A stretch of DNA of 64,000 nucleotides, taken from the NCBI RefSeq assembly GCF_024756275.1, contig NZ_JANUGQ010000010.1, positions 1 to 64,000 on the forward strand, in the 5' to 3' direction. A program made the translations under genes and the position numbers. Below are positions 36,542-46,800 of this stretch, one piece after another (position 1 is the stretch's first letter; each line of letters begins with the position of its first letter). The notes below the pieces were generated by a model. That model ran no database searches. It saw only the letters and a program-made list of their open reading frames with translations, and had not been told where the DNA came from. This DNA is from Streptomyces pyxinae. GTDB taxonomy: Bacteria > Actinomycetota > Actinomycetes > Streptomycetales > Streptomycetaceae.

Positions 36542-36719
36542 TCTCTGACCCCGTGGCGGTGGCGCGAGCGCCACCCTGCGGGACGGCGCGGGCCCGCTCG
36601 GAGGGAGAAGGCGGGAACGGGCGGCCCCGGGAGAGGCCGTACGACGTCCGTGCGGGACAGTACGCAGCCGAAGATCATTCGCGCAACCGGTCCGCGCTCC
36701 TCCGGGACCGGCCGGGAGG

Positions 36720-37085
36720 TCAGTCCGCCGCCGGGGACCCGGGGCGCAGCCCGGGGTGGGCCTCGGTGAGCCGGTCCGGGGCGGCCTGGCACCAGGAGTC
36801 GACCAGGATGTCGCGGAGCTCGGTGAGGTCCTCCAGCGCGGCGAGCCGTACCCGCACCCACGCCGAGGCGGCCTCGTGCGGCGGCACCCAGAACTTCTCC
36901 GGCTCGGCGGCGATCAGTTCGGCCCGTTCGTGCCGGGGACAGCGCACCGCGAACGAGGTCTGGTCGTCGGGGACGGTGATGTACATCTTCCCGGCCACCC
37001 GGAAGGTGGGCATGCGCCATGCCTCCTTCTCCACGGTCTCGGGGAGGGACAGGGCGATGCGGCGGACATCCTCGGCGTTGATCAT
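36720..37085 (-). CDS. MmcQ/YjbR family protein
   Basis: A 121-residue protein of the MmcQ/YjbR family (double-wing DNA-binding fold). Typical blocks are VRRIALSLPETVEKEAWRMP, FRVAGKMYITVPDD and LRDILVDSWCQAAP. The fold suggests DNA binding, but no role is established for most members. ATG 37085 is the natural start. The gene is 45 bases downstream of the LysR-type gene, read in the same direction, so a common transcript is possible. Confidence 0.88.
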   Translation of the reverse strand: MINAEDVRRIALSLPETVEKEAWRMPTFRVAGKMYITVPDDQTSFAVRCPRHERAELIAAEPEKFWVPPHEAASAWVRVRLAALEDLTELRDILVDSWCQAAPDRLTEAHPGLRPGSPAAD

Positions 37086-37130
37086 GGCGCTACGGTAGCC
37101 AGCGCCGCCGGCACTCCCGCCATCGGCTCC

Positions 37131-38042
37131 TCAGCCGGCCGTCCCCGGCTCGCGGAGGGCCCGGGCGGCGGCCTCGGTGACCACCCGGGCGACCGTGGCC
37201 AGCGCCGGCGAGTCCAGCTTCCACTGCTGCCAGAAGAGCGGGACGTCCACCGGCCGCGCCTCGGCGAGCGGCACCAGGGCGCCGGCGCGCAACAGGGGCC
37301 GGGCCTGCGGCTCCGGTACCAGACCCCAGCCGAGACCGGCCACCACCGAGTCCGCGAACCCCTCCGAGGTGGGCACGCAGTGGCGCACCCGGCTCGCCCC
37401 CGAGGCACCGCCGGAGAGGGAGCGTACAAAGGCGTCCTGGAGGTCGTCGCGCCGGTCGAAGACGATCACCGGGGCGTCCCGCAGATCCTGGTCCGGGGAC
37501 CCGGTCAGATGCCGGGCCGTGAAGGCGGGGCTCGCCACCGGGAGATAGCGGGCCAGTCCGAGGCGGCGCACCGTGCAGCCCGCCACCGGGTCCGGGGACG
37601 AGGTCACCGCCGCCATCACCTGGCCCTCCCGCAGCAGTGCCGTCGTATGGGCCTCGTCCTCGCGGCGCAGCTCCAGACAGATCGGCGGGTCCTGCGGCAC
37701 CCGGGTCAGCGCGGGCAGCAGCCAGGTGGCGAGCGAGTCGGCGTTCACCGCGATGGGCAGCCGGGCCGGGCCCCGGGCGTCGTCGAGGCCCAGTTCGGCG
37801 CGGGCGTCCCGCTCCAGCCGGGCCAGTTGCCGGGCGAACCGTACGACGATCCGGCCGGATTCGGTGGGGCGCACCGGTTTCGTCCGGGTGACCAGCACCC
37901 GGCCGGTGCGCTGTTCCAGGGCCTTGACCCGCTGGCTCACCGCGGAGGGCGTGACATGCAGGGCGGCCGCCGCGGCGTCGAAGGTGCCTTCGTCCACCAC
38001 GGCGAGCAGGGTCCTGACCTGGTCCAGGGGCAGCTCGTCCAT
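37131..38042 (-). CDS. LysR-type regulator, ArgP/LysG-like
   Basis: A 303-residue LysR-type regulator. The N-terminal helix-turn-helix is typical (DQVRTLLAVVDEGTFDAAAAAL, then TPSAVSQRVKALEQ), and the effector domain spans about 95-295. Divergence from a LysE-type exporter with a 69-base gap strongly suggests that it is the LysG/ArgP activator that senses lysine, arginine or a related amino acid. The shared region is unusually AT-rich (GTAAGAATCTTTAGC) and probably holds the binding site. ATG 38042 is the natural start. Confidence 0.93.
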   Translation of the reverse strand: MDELPLDQVRTLLAVVDEGTFDAAAAALHVTPSAVSQRVKALEQRTGRVLVTRTKPVRPTESGRIVVRFARQLARLERDARAELGLDDARGPARLPIAVNADSLATWLLPALTRVPQDPPICLELRREDEAHTTALLREGQVMAAVTSSPDPVAGCTVRRLGLARYLPVASPAFTARHLTGSPDQDLRDAPVIVFDRRDDLQDAFVRSLSGGASGASRVRHCVPTSEGFADSVVAGLGWGLVPEPQARPLLRAGALVPLAEARPVDVPLFWQQWKLDSPALATVARVVTEAAARALREPGTAG

Positions 38043-38111
38043 CACAGCCGCTAATGATACGTAAGAATCTTTAGCTGTACTGTTTTGCGGCGGCTCCCTA
38101 CCGTCGTCCGC

Positions 38112-38738
38112 ATGACCTACGGCATCCTCACCACGGCCCTGGCCGGCTTCGGCACCGGACTCTCCCTCATCGTCGCCATCGGGGCGCAGAACGCCTTCGT
38201 GCTGCGCCAGGGAGCGCACCGGCACGCCGTCCTGTGGGTCGTGACGATCTGCGCCGTGTCGGACGCGGCCCTCATCGCCCTGGGGGTGGCGGGGGTCGGG
38301 GCCGTGGTCACCGCGTGGCCCGCCGCGCTGACGGCGGTCGGGCTGGCGGGCGGCGCCTTCCTGCTCTGTTACGGCCTGCTGGCGGCGCGGCGGGCCCTGC
38401 GCCCGGCGGCCGGGGCGGCGGCCCTGGACGGCCGGGGCGCCGCCTCGGGCTCGGGCCGGGCGGCGGTGCTCAGCTGTCTCGCCATGACCTGGCTCAACCC
38501 CCATGTCTACCTGGACACCGTGCTGTTGCTCGGCTCGGTGGCCTCGGACCACGGCCCGGGGCGCTGGGTGTTCGGGGTGGGCGCCGCGCTCGCCAGCCTC
38601 CTCTGGTTCTCGGCACTCGGATACGGCGCCCGGCTGCTGAGCGGGCTGCTCTCCCGTCCGAAGGCATGGCGGGTGCTGGACGGCCTGGTGGCCGCGACCA
38701 TGCTGGCGACGGGCGGGATGCTGGTGGCCGGGGCGTGA
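38112..38738 (+). CDS. lysE: LysE/ArgO family amino acid exporter
   Basis: A 208-residue membrane protein of the LysE family with five to six hydrophobic segments. The signature GAQNAFVLRQG near residue 30 and the TWLNPHVYLDTVLL motif in the middle are diagnostic of LysE/ArgO. It should export basic amino acids and protect against their excess. It is divergent from the LysG-like regulator, which would activate it. ATG 38112 has no strong ribosome-binding site; a -10-like TACCGT 8 bases upstream suggests a leaderless or short-leader message. Confidence 0.93.
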   Translation: MTYGILTTALAGFGTGLSLIVAIGAQNAFVLRQGAHRHAVLWVVTICAVSDAALIALGVAGVGAVVTAWPAALTAVGLAGGAFLLCYGLLAARRALRPAAGAAALDGRGAASGSGRAAVLSCLAMTWLNPHVYLDTVLLLGSVASDHGPGRWVFGVGAALASLLWFSALGYGARLLSGLLSRPKAWRVLDGLVAATMLATGGMLVAGA

Positions 38739-39491
38739 GCCGGGCGGCCCGGCGGCCGCCGGCGGCACCATCCAGGGGCCGCCCACCCGCCGGGCGATCC
38801 CGGCCCCGCGCCGCGACCGCTCCCGGAGCCGGGTCGTCGGCGTACCGCCGCCGCCGGACCGCCTTCAGGGCGACCGGCGTCCCGCGCGGGGAGGCCCGAT
38901 GGTCCGCCCACCCCGCTCGCCGGGACCGCCCGGCGCCCCGGAGGAACAGATCACCAGCGGAACGGCCCCGGCAGACAGGGTGGTTGCCCGTCATCTCACC
39001 CGACTCCGGCCGGTGAGTGAGCCGTTGAAGCCCGCCATACGCCCACTCAGGCCGCGGCGGGCCTCGTCCGGCTCCGGGATCGCGCGGAGGACCCGGGGGG
39101 CCGCGCGGTCGGGGCGGACCGCGAAGCCGTTTCCCGGGGGGCGAGTTCGCTTCCGGTGTGCCGGAGATCGCGACGGACGGAGGACGGGTGGACCGGACCT
39201 ATAGGCCCCCTGACCTCGCGCGGCCGTGCGCGTACGGCACCGGGCCCCGGGGGGCCGTGCGGGTGCGGCTCCGGGCAGCGGGCAGCGGGCACGCCTCGGG
39301 CGGCGGGTGGTCGGGACCTTCGGCCCCGTCCCGGGGCCTTGCGGACCTCCCGGTGGGTCCCGGCTCCTGATGGGGTGGGTGGACGGCCGGGCGTCGCACG
39401 GCCGGCACCGAGCGTCCTGTCCGCTCTCCACCGTCCGGCCGGACTCGCCCGGCGAGACACCGGCGGGCCGTACGACCCCGTGGAGGCTGCC
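38739..39491. other. Long intergenic region, no gene seen
   Basis: About 750 bases of GC-rich sequence between LysE and the STAS gene. Both strands have open frames of shadow-like composition (Arg/Pro/Gly), with no ribosome-binding sites or recognisable domains. I see no strong terminator or tandem repeat. Confidence 0.4.
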
Positions 39492-39821
39492 ATGTCCCGT
39501 ACTCCGCTCTCGCTGACCGCCGAACGACCGGACGGCGCCACCGTCGCGGTCGCCCTGGCGGGGGAGCTCGACATCGAGACCGTCGGCTGGCTGGAGCCGG
39601 CGCTCGACCGGCTGCTCACCGAGGACTCGGGAGACGAGTTGCTGGTGGACATGACCGCCGTGACCTTCTGCGACAGCTCGGGCGCCGATCTCTTCGTCCG
39701 GCTTCACCGGCGCTGCGCGCGCTCGGGCACCCGGCTGCGGCTGTGCCGGGTGCCCAGGTGGCCGGGCCGGGTGCTGCGCGCGCTGGGCGTCGACCGCGAC
39801 GTCCCGTGCAGTTACGCGTGA
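39492..39821 (+). CDS. STAS-domain anti-sigma factor antagonist
   Basis: A 109-residue STAS protein of the SpoIIAA/RsbV type. The phosphorylation-site motif is FCDSSGADLFVRL, with Ser63 as the expected phosphoacceptor. The sheet/helix pattern (VAVALAGELDIETV, then LLVDMTAVTF) is complete. Such proteins bind an anti-sigma kinase when unphosphorylated and so free a sigma factor. No partner kinase or sigma factor lies next to it, which is common for the many orphan copies in streptomycetes. ATG 39492 follows GGAGG. Confidence 0.92.
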   Translation: MSRTPLSLTAERPDGATVAVALAGELDIETVGWLEPALDRLLTEDSGDELLVDMTAVTFCDSSGADLFVRLHRRCARSGTRLRLCRVPRWPGRVLRALGVDRDVPCSYA

Positions 39822-39843
39822 CGGGCGGACCGGCCGCCGCCAC

Positions 39844-39880
39844 GGCCCACCGCCCGGCCGCATCCGGCCGGCGGTGGGCC
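39844..39880. terminator. Terminator between STAS gene and sensor kinase
   Basis: GGCCCACCGCC(C)GGCCG pairs with CGGCCGGCGGTGGGCC over a CATC loop, with one bulged C. It lies between two convergent genes, and the rest of this 345-base gap shows no gene. Confidence 0.8.
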
Positions 39881-40166
39881 CGGTCGCCCCGGAGCGGCGC
39901 CGAAGAACGCTCCGGCCCTCGGTGACCGGCCCCTGGCGGCGGCCCTCATCATCCGTCCGGACCTGGTGACGGTTTCCGGCCGAGGCAGGCGGAGGCCGTA
40001 CGGGACCGGTGCCGACGCCCCGCCGGAGCGGCGCCGAGTCGGTCCCGCCGCCCGGGACCCGGGCCGGGCCACCGGGTCGCGGCACAGGACCGGCCGGCGG
40101 GACCCGTACGGCAGGCCGGAGTGGCGGGACGGACAGCGGGACCGTACAGCGGGCCGGAGCGGTGGG

Positions 40167-41885
40167 TCAGGACGCCGCGGGGAGCGGCGCGGTCCAGACG
40201 AAGCGGCTGCCGCCGCCGTCGGGCGCCCCGATCCCGAAGGTGCCGCCCACCTGCTGGGCCCGTTCGGCCAGGTTGCGCAGGCCGCTGCGCCGGCCGCCCT
40301 CCGGTACGCCCCGGCCGTTGTCGGTGACGGTCAGTGTCACCTCCCCGGGGGTGGCCCGCAGGGCGACCTCCACCCGGGTGGCGTGGGCGTGGCGGGCGGC
40401 GTTGCTGAGCAGCTCGCCCAGGACCGCGACCAGATGGTCGGCCACCTCGGCCGGCACATCGGTGTCGAGCAGGCCCTCCATGCTGAGCCGGGGCGGGAAG
40501 CCCAGCGCCGTACCGGCCTCGCCCACCGCCCGGGCGGCGCGGGCCCGCAGACTGGGGGCGGCGGAGTCCTCCCGGGCCCGGAGGCCGAAGATCGTCGACC
40601 GGATGATCTTGATGGTCTCGTCCAGGTCGTCCACGGCCCGGCTCACCCGTTCCGCCGCGCCCGCGTGCTCGACCAGCCGGGCGGCGCTCTGCAGCGTCAT
40701 GCCGGTGGCGAACAGCCGCTGGATCGCCAGGTCGTGCAGGTCCCGGGCAATCCGGTCGCGGTCCTCCAGCAGTGCCAGCTGCTCGGCGTCGCGCCGCCGC
40801 TGGGACAGCTCCAGGGCCAGCGCCGCCTGCCCGGCGAAGGAGAGCAGTGATTCCAGCTCGCTCTCGGTGAAGACCGGCTGGTCCGCGTCCCGGGCCAGCA
40901 GCAGCACGCCCTGGCCCTCGCCGGCCGTGCCCAGCGGGACCGCGACGGCCGGCCCCAGGTCCTGCTCACGGCGCGGGTCCGCCGGGAAGCGGTCGTCCCG
41001 GGAGAGACAGACGGAGGTGACCGGGGAGCCCGAGGTCCTGGCCGCGCCGGAGAGGGTGCCCTGCACCGGGAGCACCAGGCCGTCCAGGGAGTCGTCCGCG
41101 CCGACCGCCAGTTCGACCACCAGGTCGCCGGTGCCCGGCACCGGCACGGTGACATCGGCCAGCCGGGCCGAGGTGATCTCCCGGGCCCGGCGGGCGATCA
41201 GCGCCAGCACATCGCGGCGGGCGTCACCGGAGAAGAGGCTGTTGGTGATCTCGGTGCTCGCCGTGAGCCACCGCTGCTGGCGCTGGGAACTCTCGTAGAG
41301 CCGGGCGTTGTCGATCGCCACGCCGGCCGCGACGGCGAGGGTGGTGATGACCGACTCGTCCTCCGCGTCGAAGTCGAGGCCGCCCCGCTTGTCGGTGAGG
41401 TAGAGGTTGCCGAACACCTCGTCGCGCACCCGGATCGGTACCCCGAGGAAGGTGCGCATCGGGGGGTGATGGGCCGGGAAGCCGTACGAGGCGGTGTGCT
41501 TGCCCAGGTCCGAGAGGCGCAGTGGTTCCGGGTGCCGGATCAGCTCGCCCAGCAGGCCGTGGCCGGCCGGCAGCGGGCCGATCCTGGCGATCTGCTCCTC
41601 GGTCAGGCCCGAGGTGAGGAACTGCGACAGGCTCCGGCCGTCCGGGCCGATCACCCCCAGCGCCCCGTACTGGGCGTCCACGAGTTGCGCCCCGGCCTCC
41701 ACGATCCGCCGCAGCACCTGCGAGAGGTCCAGCTCACGGCCGACCGAGACCACGGCCTCCAGCAGGCTGTGTACCCGGTCCCGGGTACCGCGCGCCGCGT
41801 TGATCCGTGCCTGCAACTCCTCCAGCAGCTCGTCCAACCGCATCTGAGGCATCCGTGACAACGGCTGCTCCACGCCCACACACAT
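40167..41885 (-). CDS. DosS/DevS-like GAF sensor histidine kinase
   Basis: A 572-residue cytoplasmic kinase. A first GAF domain (about 57-200) contains AHHPPMRTFLGVPIRVRDEVFGNLYLTDK (given in part), closely like the heme GAF of mycobacterial DosS, with His139/His140 as candidate heme ligands. A second GAF (about 220-365) is followed by a HisKA_3 dimerisation helix with phospho-accepting His384 (DRIARDLHDLAIQ) and an HATPase with DNGRGVP and RSGLRNLAERA. It should sense redox or gas and phosphorylate a NarL-type regulator, which is not encoded here. GTG 41879 has better spacing to AAAGGG than ATG 41885. A universal stress gene lies 360 bases upstream, reading the same way. Confidence 0.92.
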   Translation of the reverse strand: MCVGVEQPLSRMPQMRLDELLEELQARINAARGTRDRVHSLLEAVVSVGRELDLSQVLRRIVEAGAQLVDAQYGALGVIGPDGRSLSQFLTSGLTEEQIARIGPLPAGHGLLGELIRHPEPLRLSDLGKHTASYGFPAHHPPMRTFLGVPIRVRDEVFGNLYLTDKRGGLDFDAEDESVITTLAVAAGVAIDNARLYESSQRQQRWLTASTEITNSLFSGDARRDVLALIARRAREITSARLADVTVPVPGTGDLVVELAVGADDSLDGLVLPVQGTLSGAARTSGSPVTSVCLSRDDRFPADPRREQDLGPAVAVPLGTAGEGQGVLLLARDADQPVFTESELESLLSFAGQAALALELSQRRRDAEQLALLEDRDRIARDLHDLAIQRLFATGMTLQSAARLVEHAGAAERVSRAVDDLDETIKIIRSTIFGLRAREDSAAPSLRARAARAVGEAGTALGFPPRLSMEGLLDTDVPAEVADHLVAVLGELLSNAARHAHATRVEVALRATPGEVTLTVTDNGRGVPEGGRRSGLRNLAERAQQVGGTFGIGAPDGGGSRFVWTAPLPAAS

Positions 41886-42244
41886 CCCTTTCCCGTCGGC
41901 GACCGGCCCGGGGTCCACACTATCGACCCGGGCGGCGGGCTCGCGGACGGCCCGGCAGGTCGGGGACGGGGCGGGCCCCCGAAGACCTGAAAGGGCCCCG
42001 GCCGGAGGGCGGTCGGGCGGGGACGGGAGGCGGAAACGGACCCGGGCGGGAAGCGGGAAGGCGGTCGGGCGGGCGGGGAAGGGGAGCGGGAAGGGGGCCG
42101 GGCCGGAGCGGGGGCGGGACGGAAGAGGCCCGGGCCGGGACCCGCCCCGGAAGCGGCCCGGGGCCGGAAGAGGGCGGGCGGGGACGGGTCCGGGCCGGCA
42201 GCAGAAGCGGGACCGGGCCGGAGAGGGACCCGGTCCCGGAGGGG
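41886..42244. other. Intergenic purine-rich, G-tract region
   Basis: About 360 bases. From about 41985 the plus strand is an almost uninterrupted run of GGG/GGGG clusters separated by one to four bases. It has no coding character and could form G-quadruplexes on the strand opposite to transcription. Confidence 0.5.
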
Positions 42245-43120
42245 TCAGGCCGGGTGCGGGACGACGGCGACCGGGCAGGGGGCGTGGTGCAGCGCGGCAT
42301 GCGCCACCGAACCGACCCGGGCGCCGGCGGGCACCCGGCGGACCCGGCGGCCGACCACCAGGAGCTGGGCCCGGGCCACCACGGAGAGCAGCACCTGTCC
42401 CGCGCTGCCGATCTCCACGTGCTCGGTCACCGGCACGTCCGGGTACCGCTCCCGCCAGGGCGCCAGCGCCGCCCGCAGCGCCTTGCGCTCGAAGGGTTCC
42501 AGGCCGCCCGCCTCGTCGGCCAGCGCCAGCGAGCCGGGGCTCCAGGCGTACAGCGGCGGCAGGCTCCAGGCCCGTACCGCGCGGACGCCGGCGCCCCGGG
42601 CCGCCGCCTCCGCGAAGGCGAAGCCCAGCACCGCCGCGCTGTCCTCGGGGGAACCCTGCTGGCCGACCAGGATCTCGCCCTCCGCCGGGACGGTGGTGCC
42701 GCCGTCGCGGGCGCGGACCGAGACCACCGGCCGGGTGGCGCCGGCGATCACCTGCTGGCCGTACGAGCCGAGCAGGAAGCCCATCAGGGCGCCGTGGCCC
42801 CGGGTGCCGAGGGCCAGCACCTCGGAGCGCCCGGCCTCGGCGAGCAGGCCGGGCACGACCGCGTCGGCGAGCAGCTCGGTGGTGACGTCGAGACCGGGGT
42901 GCCGGCCGCCCACCCGGGCCGCGGCCTCCGCCAGCACCGCGCGGGCCGACTCCGCCTCGGCCTCGCGGTCCTGGACCACGGGGACGTCCAGCGGCTGCCA
43001 GGACCAGGCGTGCACGACGCGCAGCGGTACGCCCCGCAGGGCCGCCTCGTGCGCGGCCCAGTCGGCCGCCGCCAGGCTCTCCGGCGATCCGTCCACTCCG
43101 ACTGCCACGGCGCGGGTCAT
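42245..43120 (-). CDS. Universal stress protein, two UspA domains
   Basis: A 291-residue protein with two tandem UspA domains. The first (about 1-140) has the ATP-binding pattern GTRGHGALMGFLLGS (G-2x-G-9x-G-S). The second (about 150-288) ends with a degenerate version (GRRVRRVPAGARVGSVAHAAL). Both start with the usual hydrophobic strand and Asp-Gly-Ser. Such proteins accompany DosR-like redox regulation in actinobacteria, which fits the DosS-like kinase downstream. ATG 43120 is supported by GGAGG, and the longer frame upstream is rejected. Confidence 0.92.
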   Translation of the reverse strand: MTRAVAVGVDGSPESLAAADWAAHEAALRGVPLRVVHAWSWQPLDVPVVQDREAEAESARAVLAEAAARVGGRHPGLDVTTELLADAVVPGLLAEAGRSEVLALGTRGHGALMGFLLGSYGQQVIAGATRPVVSVRARDGGTTVPAEGEILVGQQGSPEDSAAVLGFAFAEAAARGAGVRAVRAWSLPPLYAWSPGSLALADEAGGLEPFERKALRAALAPWRERYPDVPVTEHVEIGSAGQVLLSVVARAQLLVVGRRVRRVPAGARVGSVAHAALHHAPCPVAVVPHPA

Positions 43121-43869
43121 GGGTCTGCCTCCGTACGGGATGGGGCCCGGTCGGGGGGACGGGGCCGTGTGGTGATCAGCATGCCGGGTCCGGTCCCCGC
43201 CGGGGAGGGCCGGTCGGCCCCGGGCGCCGGTCCGGTCGGTCCGGTGGACCCGGTCGGTCCGGGGGCGGGGGCGTCGGGGGAAAGGGGGCCGAGGAGGCCG
43301 GGCGTCGGACGGGGAAGCGGGTGCCCCGGCGGGCGGAGCGCATGCCACGGGGGTACGGGCGGCGAGCGGAACCGGCCGCCGGAGCCGGGGCGGGCCGGAC
43401 CGACGGCGGGCCCTGCCGCCACGGGGGCGAGGGCCAGGGCCCCGGGAGGAGGCGGCCAGGGATCTTCGGGAACGGGGACGGCCGGGGCTTTCCGGGGACG
43501 GGAACGGCGGCCGGGGGCCTTCGGGAGGGGGACGGGGACGGCGGACGGGACGGCTGCGGGGGCGACAGCCGGCTGCGGGGCGAGGCGGGCGCGCCCGGTG
43601 GCGGCGGTGACGACGGCCGGGGCCCCGAGGGGCGGCTGCCGAAGATCTTCGGGGACACGGGGACGACGGCCGGAGTCCTCGGGTACAGGGACGGCGGCCG
43701 GGGGCGCCCGGGGATCTTCGGGGGCGGCGCGCCGGGAGCGCGCCCCGGGGTGGGTGCGCCGGGCGGAACATGGGGGCCACTCCCCCATGCCCGCCGCCCG
43801 GTGGAGGCGCCATGATGAGCGGCGTGGCCGGCCGGCTCGGACCGGTACCGGCGGGACGGAGGAGGTGCG
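43121..43869. other. Long low-complexity region upstream of lanM
   Basis: About 750 bases between the divergent universal stress gene and lanM. It is G-rich and repetitive: GATCTTCGGG recurs three times (near 43461, 43643 and 43711), surrounded by variants of GGGGACGGCGGCCGGGG. Frames on both strands are open but compositionally abnormal, and I find no precursor-peptide gene in it. Confidence 0.5.
43769..43789 (+). promoter_or_regulatory. Inverted repeat upstream of lanM
   Basis: CATGGGGG (43769-43776) and CCCCCATG (43782-43789) form a perfect 8-bp dyad with 5 bases between, 80 bases before the lanM start. The left arm is part of an 11-mer, AACATGGGGGC, also found upstream of the BTAD regulator at 50689. 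It is a candidate operator. Confidence 0.5.
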
Positions 43870-46800
43870 ATGGCGGCGGCGGACACGGCAGGCGGGGAGC
43901 GTCCGGCGGGCGATCGCGCGGAGCCCGTCCGGCCGGGCCCGGGTCCGCGCGCGGCGGCTCCCGGCGGAACGGCCGGGAGCGGGTGCCACGGGCTCGCCGG
44001 GCGGTGGTGGACACCGGCACTGCTGCCCGGCGAGCCGGCCGGCGCCGAGCCGGACTGGGCCGCCTTCGTCCGGGAGACGGTGGCGTCGGCGCCCGAGGAG
44101 GCCGTGGTCCCCGAGGAGGAGCACCCCGGCCTGACCGGTTTCGTACGGCTGCTCGCCCCCCTGACGGCCGGCGCGGGGGACCGGCTGGCCCGGGACCTCC
44201 CCGACGAGGTGCGCGAGCTGGTCGACGTACTGGCGGTCCGGGACGGTTTCGAGCGGCGGCTCGGGCGGCGGCTGGCCGCTCTCGCGGCCCGCACCCTGGT
44301 GCTGGAGCTGCACCGGGCCGGCGCGGCGGGGCTGCTGGGCGGTACGGACACCCGGGCGCGGTTCCGGGACTTTCTGCGGCGCACCGGGGGCCGGGCGGGG
44401 CTCGCGGCGCTGCTGGGCGGCTATCCGGTGCTGGGCCGGCTGCTCGGCCGGGCGGCCGTCGACGCCGTCGCCGCGCTGGCGGAGATGCTCCGCAGGCTGG
44501 CCGCCGACCGGCCGGCGCTGCCGGGCGGTCCGTCCGGTGCGGGCGGCCGGAGCCCGGGGCGGCTGGTCTCGGTGGTCGCGGGCGCGGGGGACGGCCACCG
44601 CGACGGCCGGAGTGTGATGCTGCTGCGGTTCGCGGACGGCTCCCGGCTGGTCTACAAGCCCCGGCCGCTCGCCGCGCACCGGCACTTCAACGAGCTGGTC
44701 TCCTGGTTCGGCAAGCTGCCCGGGGTGCCGGAGCTGCGCACCCCGGCGGTGCTGGACCGGGGGGCGTACGGCTGGACGGAGTTCATGGCGGCCCGGCCCT
44801 GCGCCTCGGCGGCGCGGGTGGCGGTGTTCTACCGGCGGCAGGGAGCGCTGCTGGCGCTGCTGCACGTACTGGACGGCACCGATCTGCACCACGAGAACCT
44901 GATCGCCTGCGGTGAGCACCCGGTGCTGGTGGACGTGGAGACGCTGTTCCATCCGCCGTTCCCCCCACCGCCCTCCGCCACCGGGCCCGGGGATCCGGCG
45001 GCGGCGGCCCTCCATGCCTCGGTGCACCGGGTCGGGCTGCTGCCGCAGCTGCTGGTGGGGGACGACAGCGCGCTGGACATGTCGGCGGCGGGCGGCGGGC
45101 GGGCGGCGGTCTCGCCGGTGGCGCGGGCGGACTGGGCGGACGCGGGCACCGACCGGATGCGGCTGGTGCGGCGGCCCGGGCGGTTCGCGGAGTCGGCCAA
45201 CCGCCCCCGGCTGGACGGCCGGAGCGTCTCCCCGGCGGCGTACACGGACGCGCTCTGCGAGGGGTTCCGGGCGGCGTACACCGCGCTCGCCGGGGCCCGG
45301 GAGGAACTGCTGGGCCCGGGCGGGCTGCTTGAGCTGTTCGCCGGGGACGAGGTGCGGGTGGTGGCCCGGCCGACCTGGATCTACAGCACGCTGCTGGACG
45401 AGTCGACCCATCCCGATCTGCTGCGCGAGGCCGCCGCCCGGCAGGAGGTCTTCGGGGCGCTGCGCACCGGGGAGTTGGGCGCGGCCGGGTTCCCGGGCCT
45501 GGAGGACGACGAGACGGCCCAGCTCTGGGCCGGTGATGTGCCGCTCTTCACCACCCGGCCGGGCGGGACACGGCTGTGGGGCTCGGGGGCCGGTGGTCTT
45601 CCGGGCGGGTCCGGGCTGCCCGCACGCGCGGAAGGCGATGTGCCGGGGCTCGTCGGGAGCGGACTGCCGGGGCTCGCGGAGAGCGGGCTGGCGCGGGCGG
45701 CGGCGAAGGTGGCGGCGCTGGACACGGTGGACCGCCAGGACCAGGAGTGGCTCATCCGGGCGGCCATGGCCGGCGCCTCGCCCGAGCCCGCGCACCGGCC
45801 GGCCGGTGCCCGGCGGACCCGGACGGCGGATGCCGCGCCGGAGCCGGAACGGCTGCTGTCGGCGGCCCGTTCGGTGGGCGACCGGCTGCTGGCGGGGGCG
45901 TACCGGAACGGCGGCCGGACCAACTGGATCGGGCTCGAACTGCTCGGTGAGCGCTGGTGGCGGGTCGGCCCGATGGCCGGCGACCTCGCGGGCGGCTATC
46001 CGGGACCGGCGCTCTTCCTCGCCCAACTGGCCGCGCTCACCGGGGCGGAGCGGTACGCGGAGGGGGCCGGGGCGGCCCTGGCGCCGGTCGCCGGGCTGCT
46101 GGACGCGCTGCACGAGCGGCCGGCGGACGTGACGGCGGTCGGGTCCGGGGCGTTCGCCGGGCTGGGCGGCATCGCGTACGCGCTGGCCGGGGTGGCCCGG
46201 CTGCTGGACGACTCGCGGACCGCCGAGCTGGCCGGGCCGGCGCTGCGGCTGGCCGGCGCGGCCGCCCTGGCCGAGGGCGAGCACGGCGTCCGGGCCGGTA
46301 CGGCCGGGGGCCTCGCGGTGCTGACCGCCGCCTGCCGGGCGGAGGGCCGGACCGAGTGGTGGCGGGCGGCCGGGGAGTGCGCCGACCGGTTGCTGGCGGC
46401 GGGCCCGGCCGGGGAGCCGGGGTTCGCGGAGGGCGCGGCCGGGATCGGCTGGGCGCTGCTGCGCTACGCGGCGGCGGCCGGGAGCGCCCGGCACCGGGAC
46501 GCGGGGCTGGCGGCGCTGCGGTCGGCGGCCGGTTCACCGGACCTGGACCGGACCGGTTCCTGGTGCCGGGGCCGTACCGGGGTGGCGCTGGCGATCGCGG
46601 ACAGCCCGGCGGCGCTGGCCGATCCGGAGCTGGCGGCCTGGGCCCGCCGTACCACCGCCGCGCTCTGCCGGGGCGGTCCGGCGCCGGACGACAGCCTCTG
46701 CCACGGGGAGGCCGGGGTGCTGGAGCTGCTCGGGCACGGTGCCCTGCCGGAGGCGCGGCCGTACTGGGTGCGCCGGGCGGGGGCGCTGCTGGCGGCGGCC

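Noticed and set aside
43117..46494. A 1125-codon minus-strand open frame opposite lanM
   Set aside because: Composition is Gln/Arg/Pro/Gly-rich and without domains; it mirrors the high-GC codon pattern of lanM.
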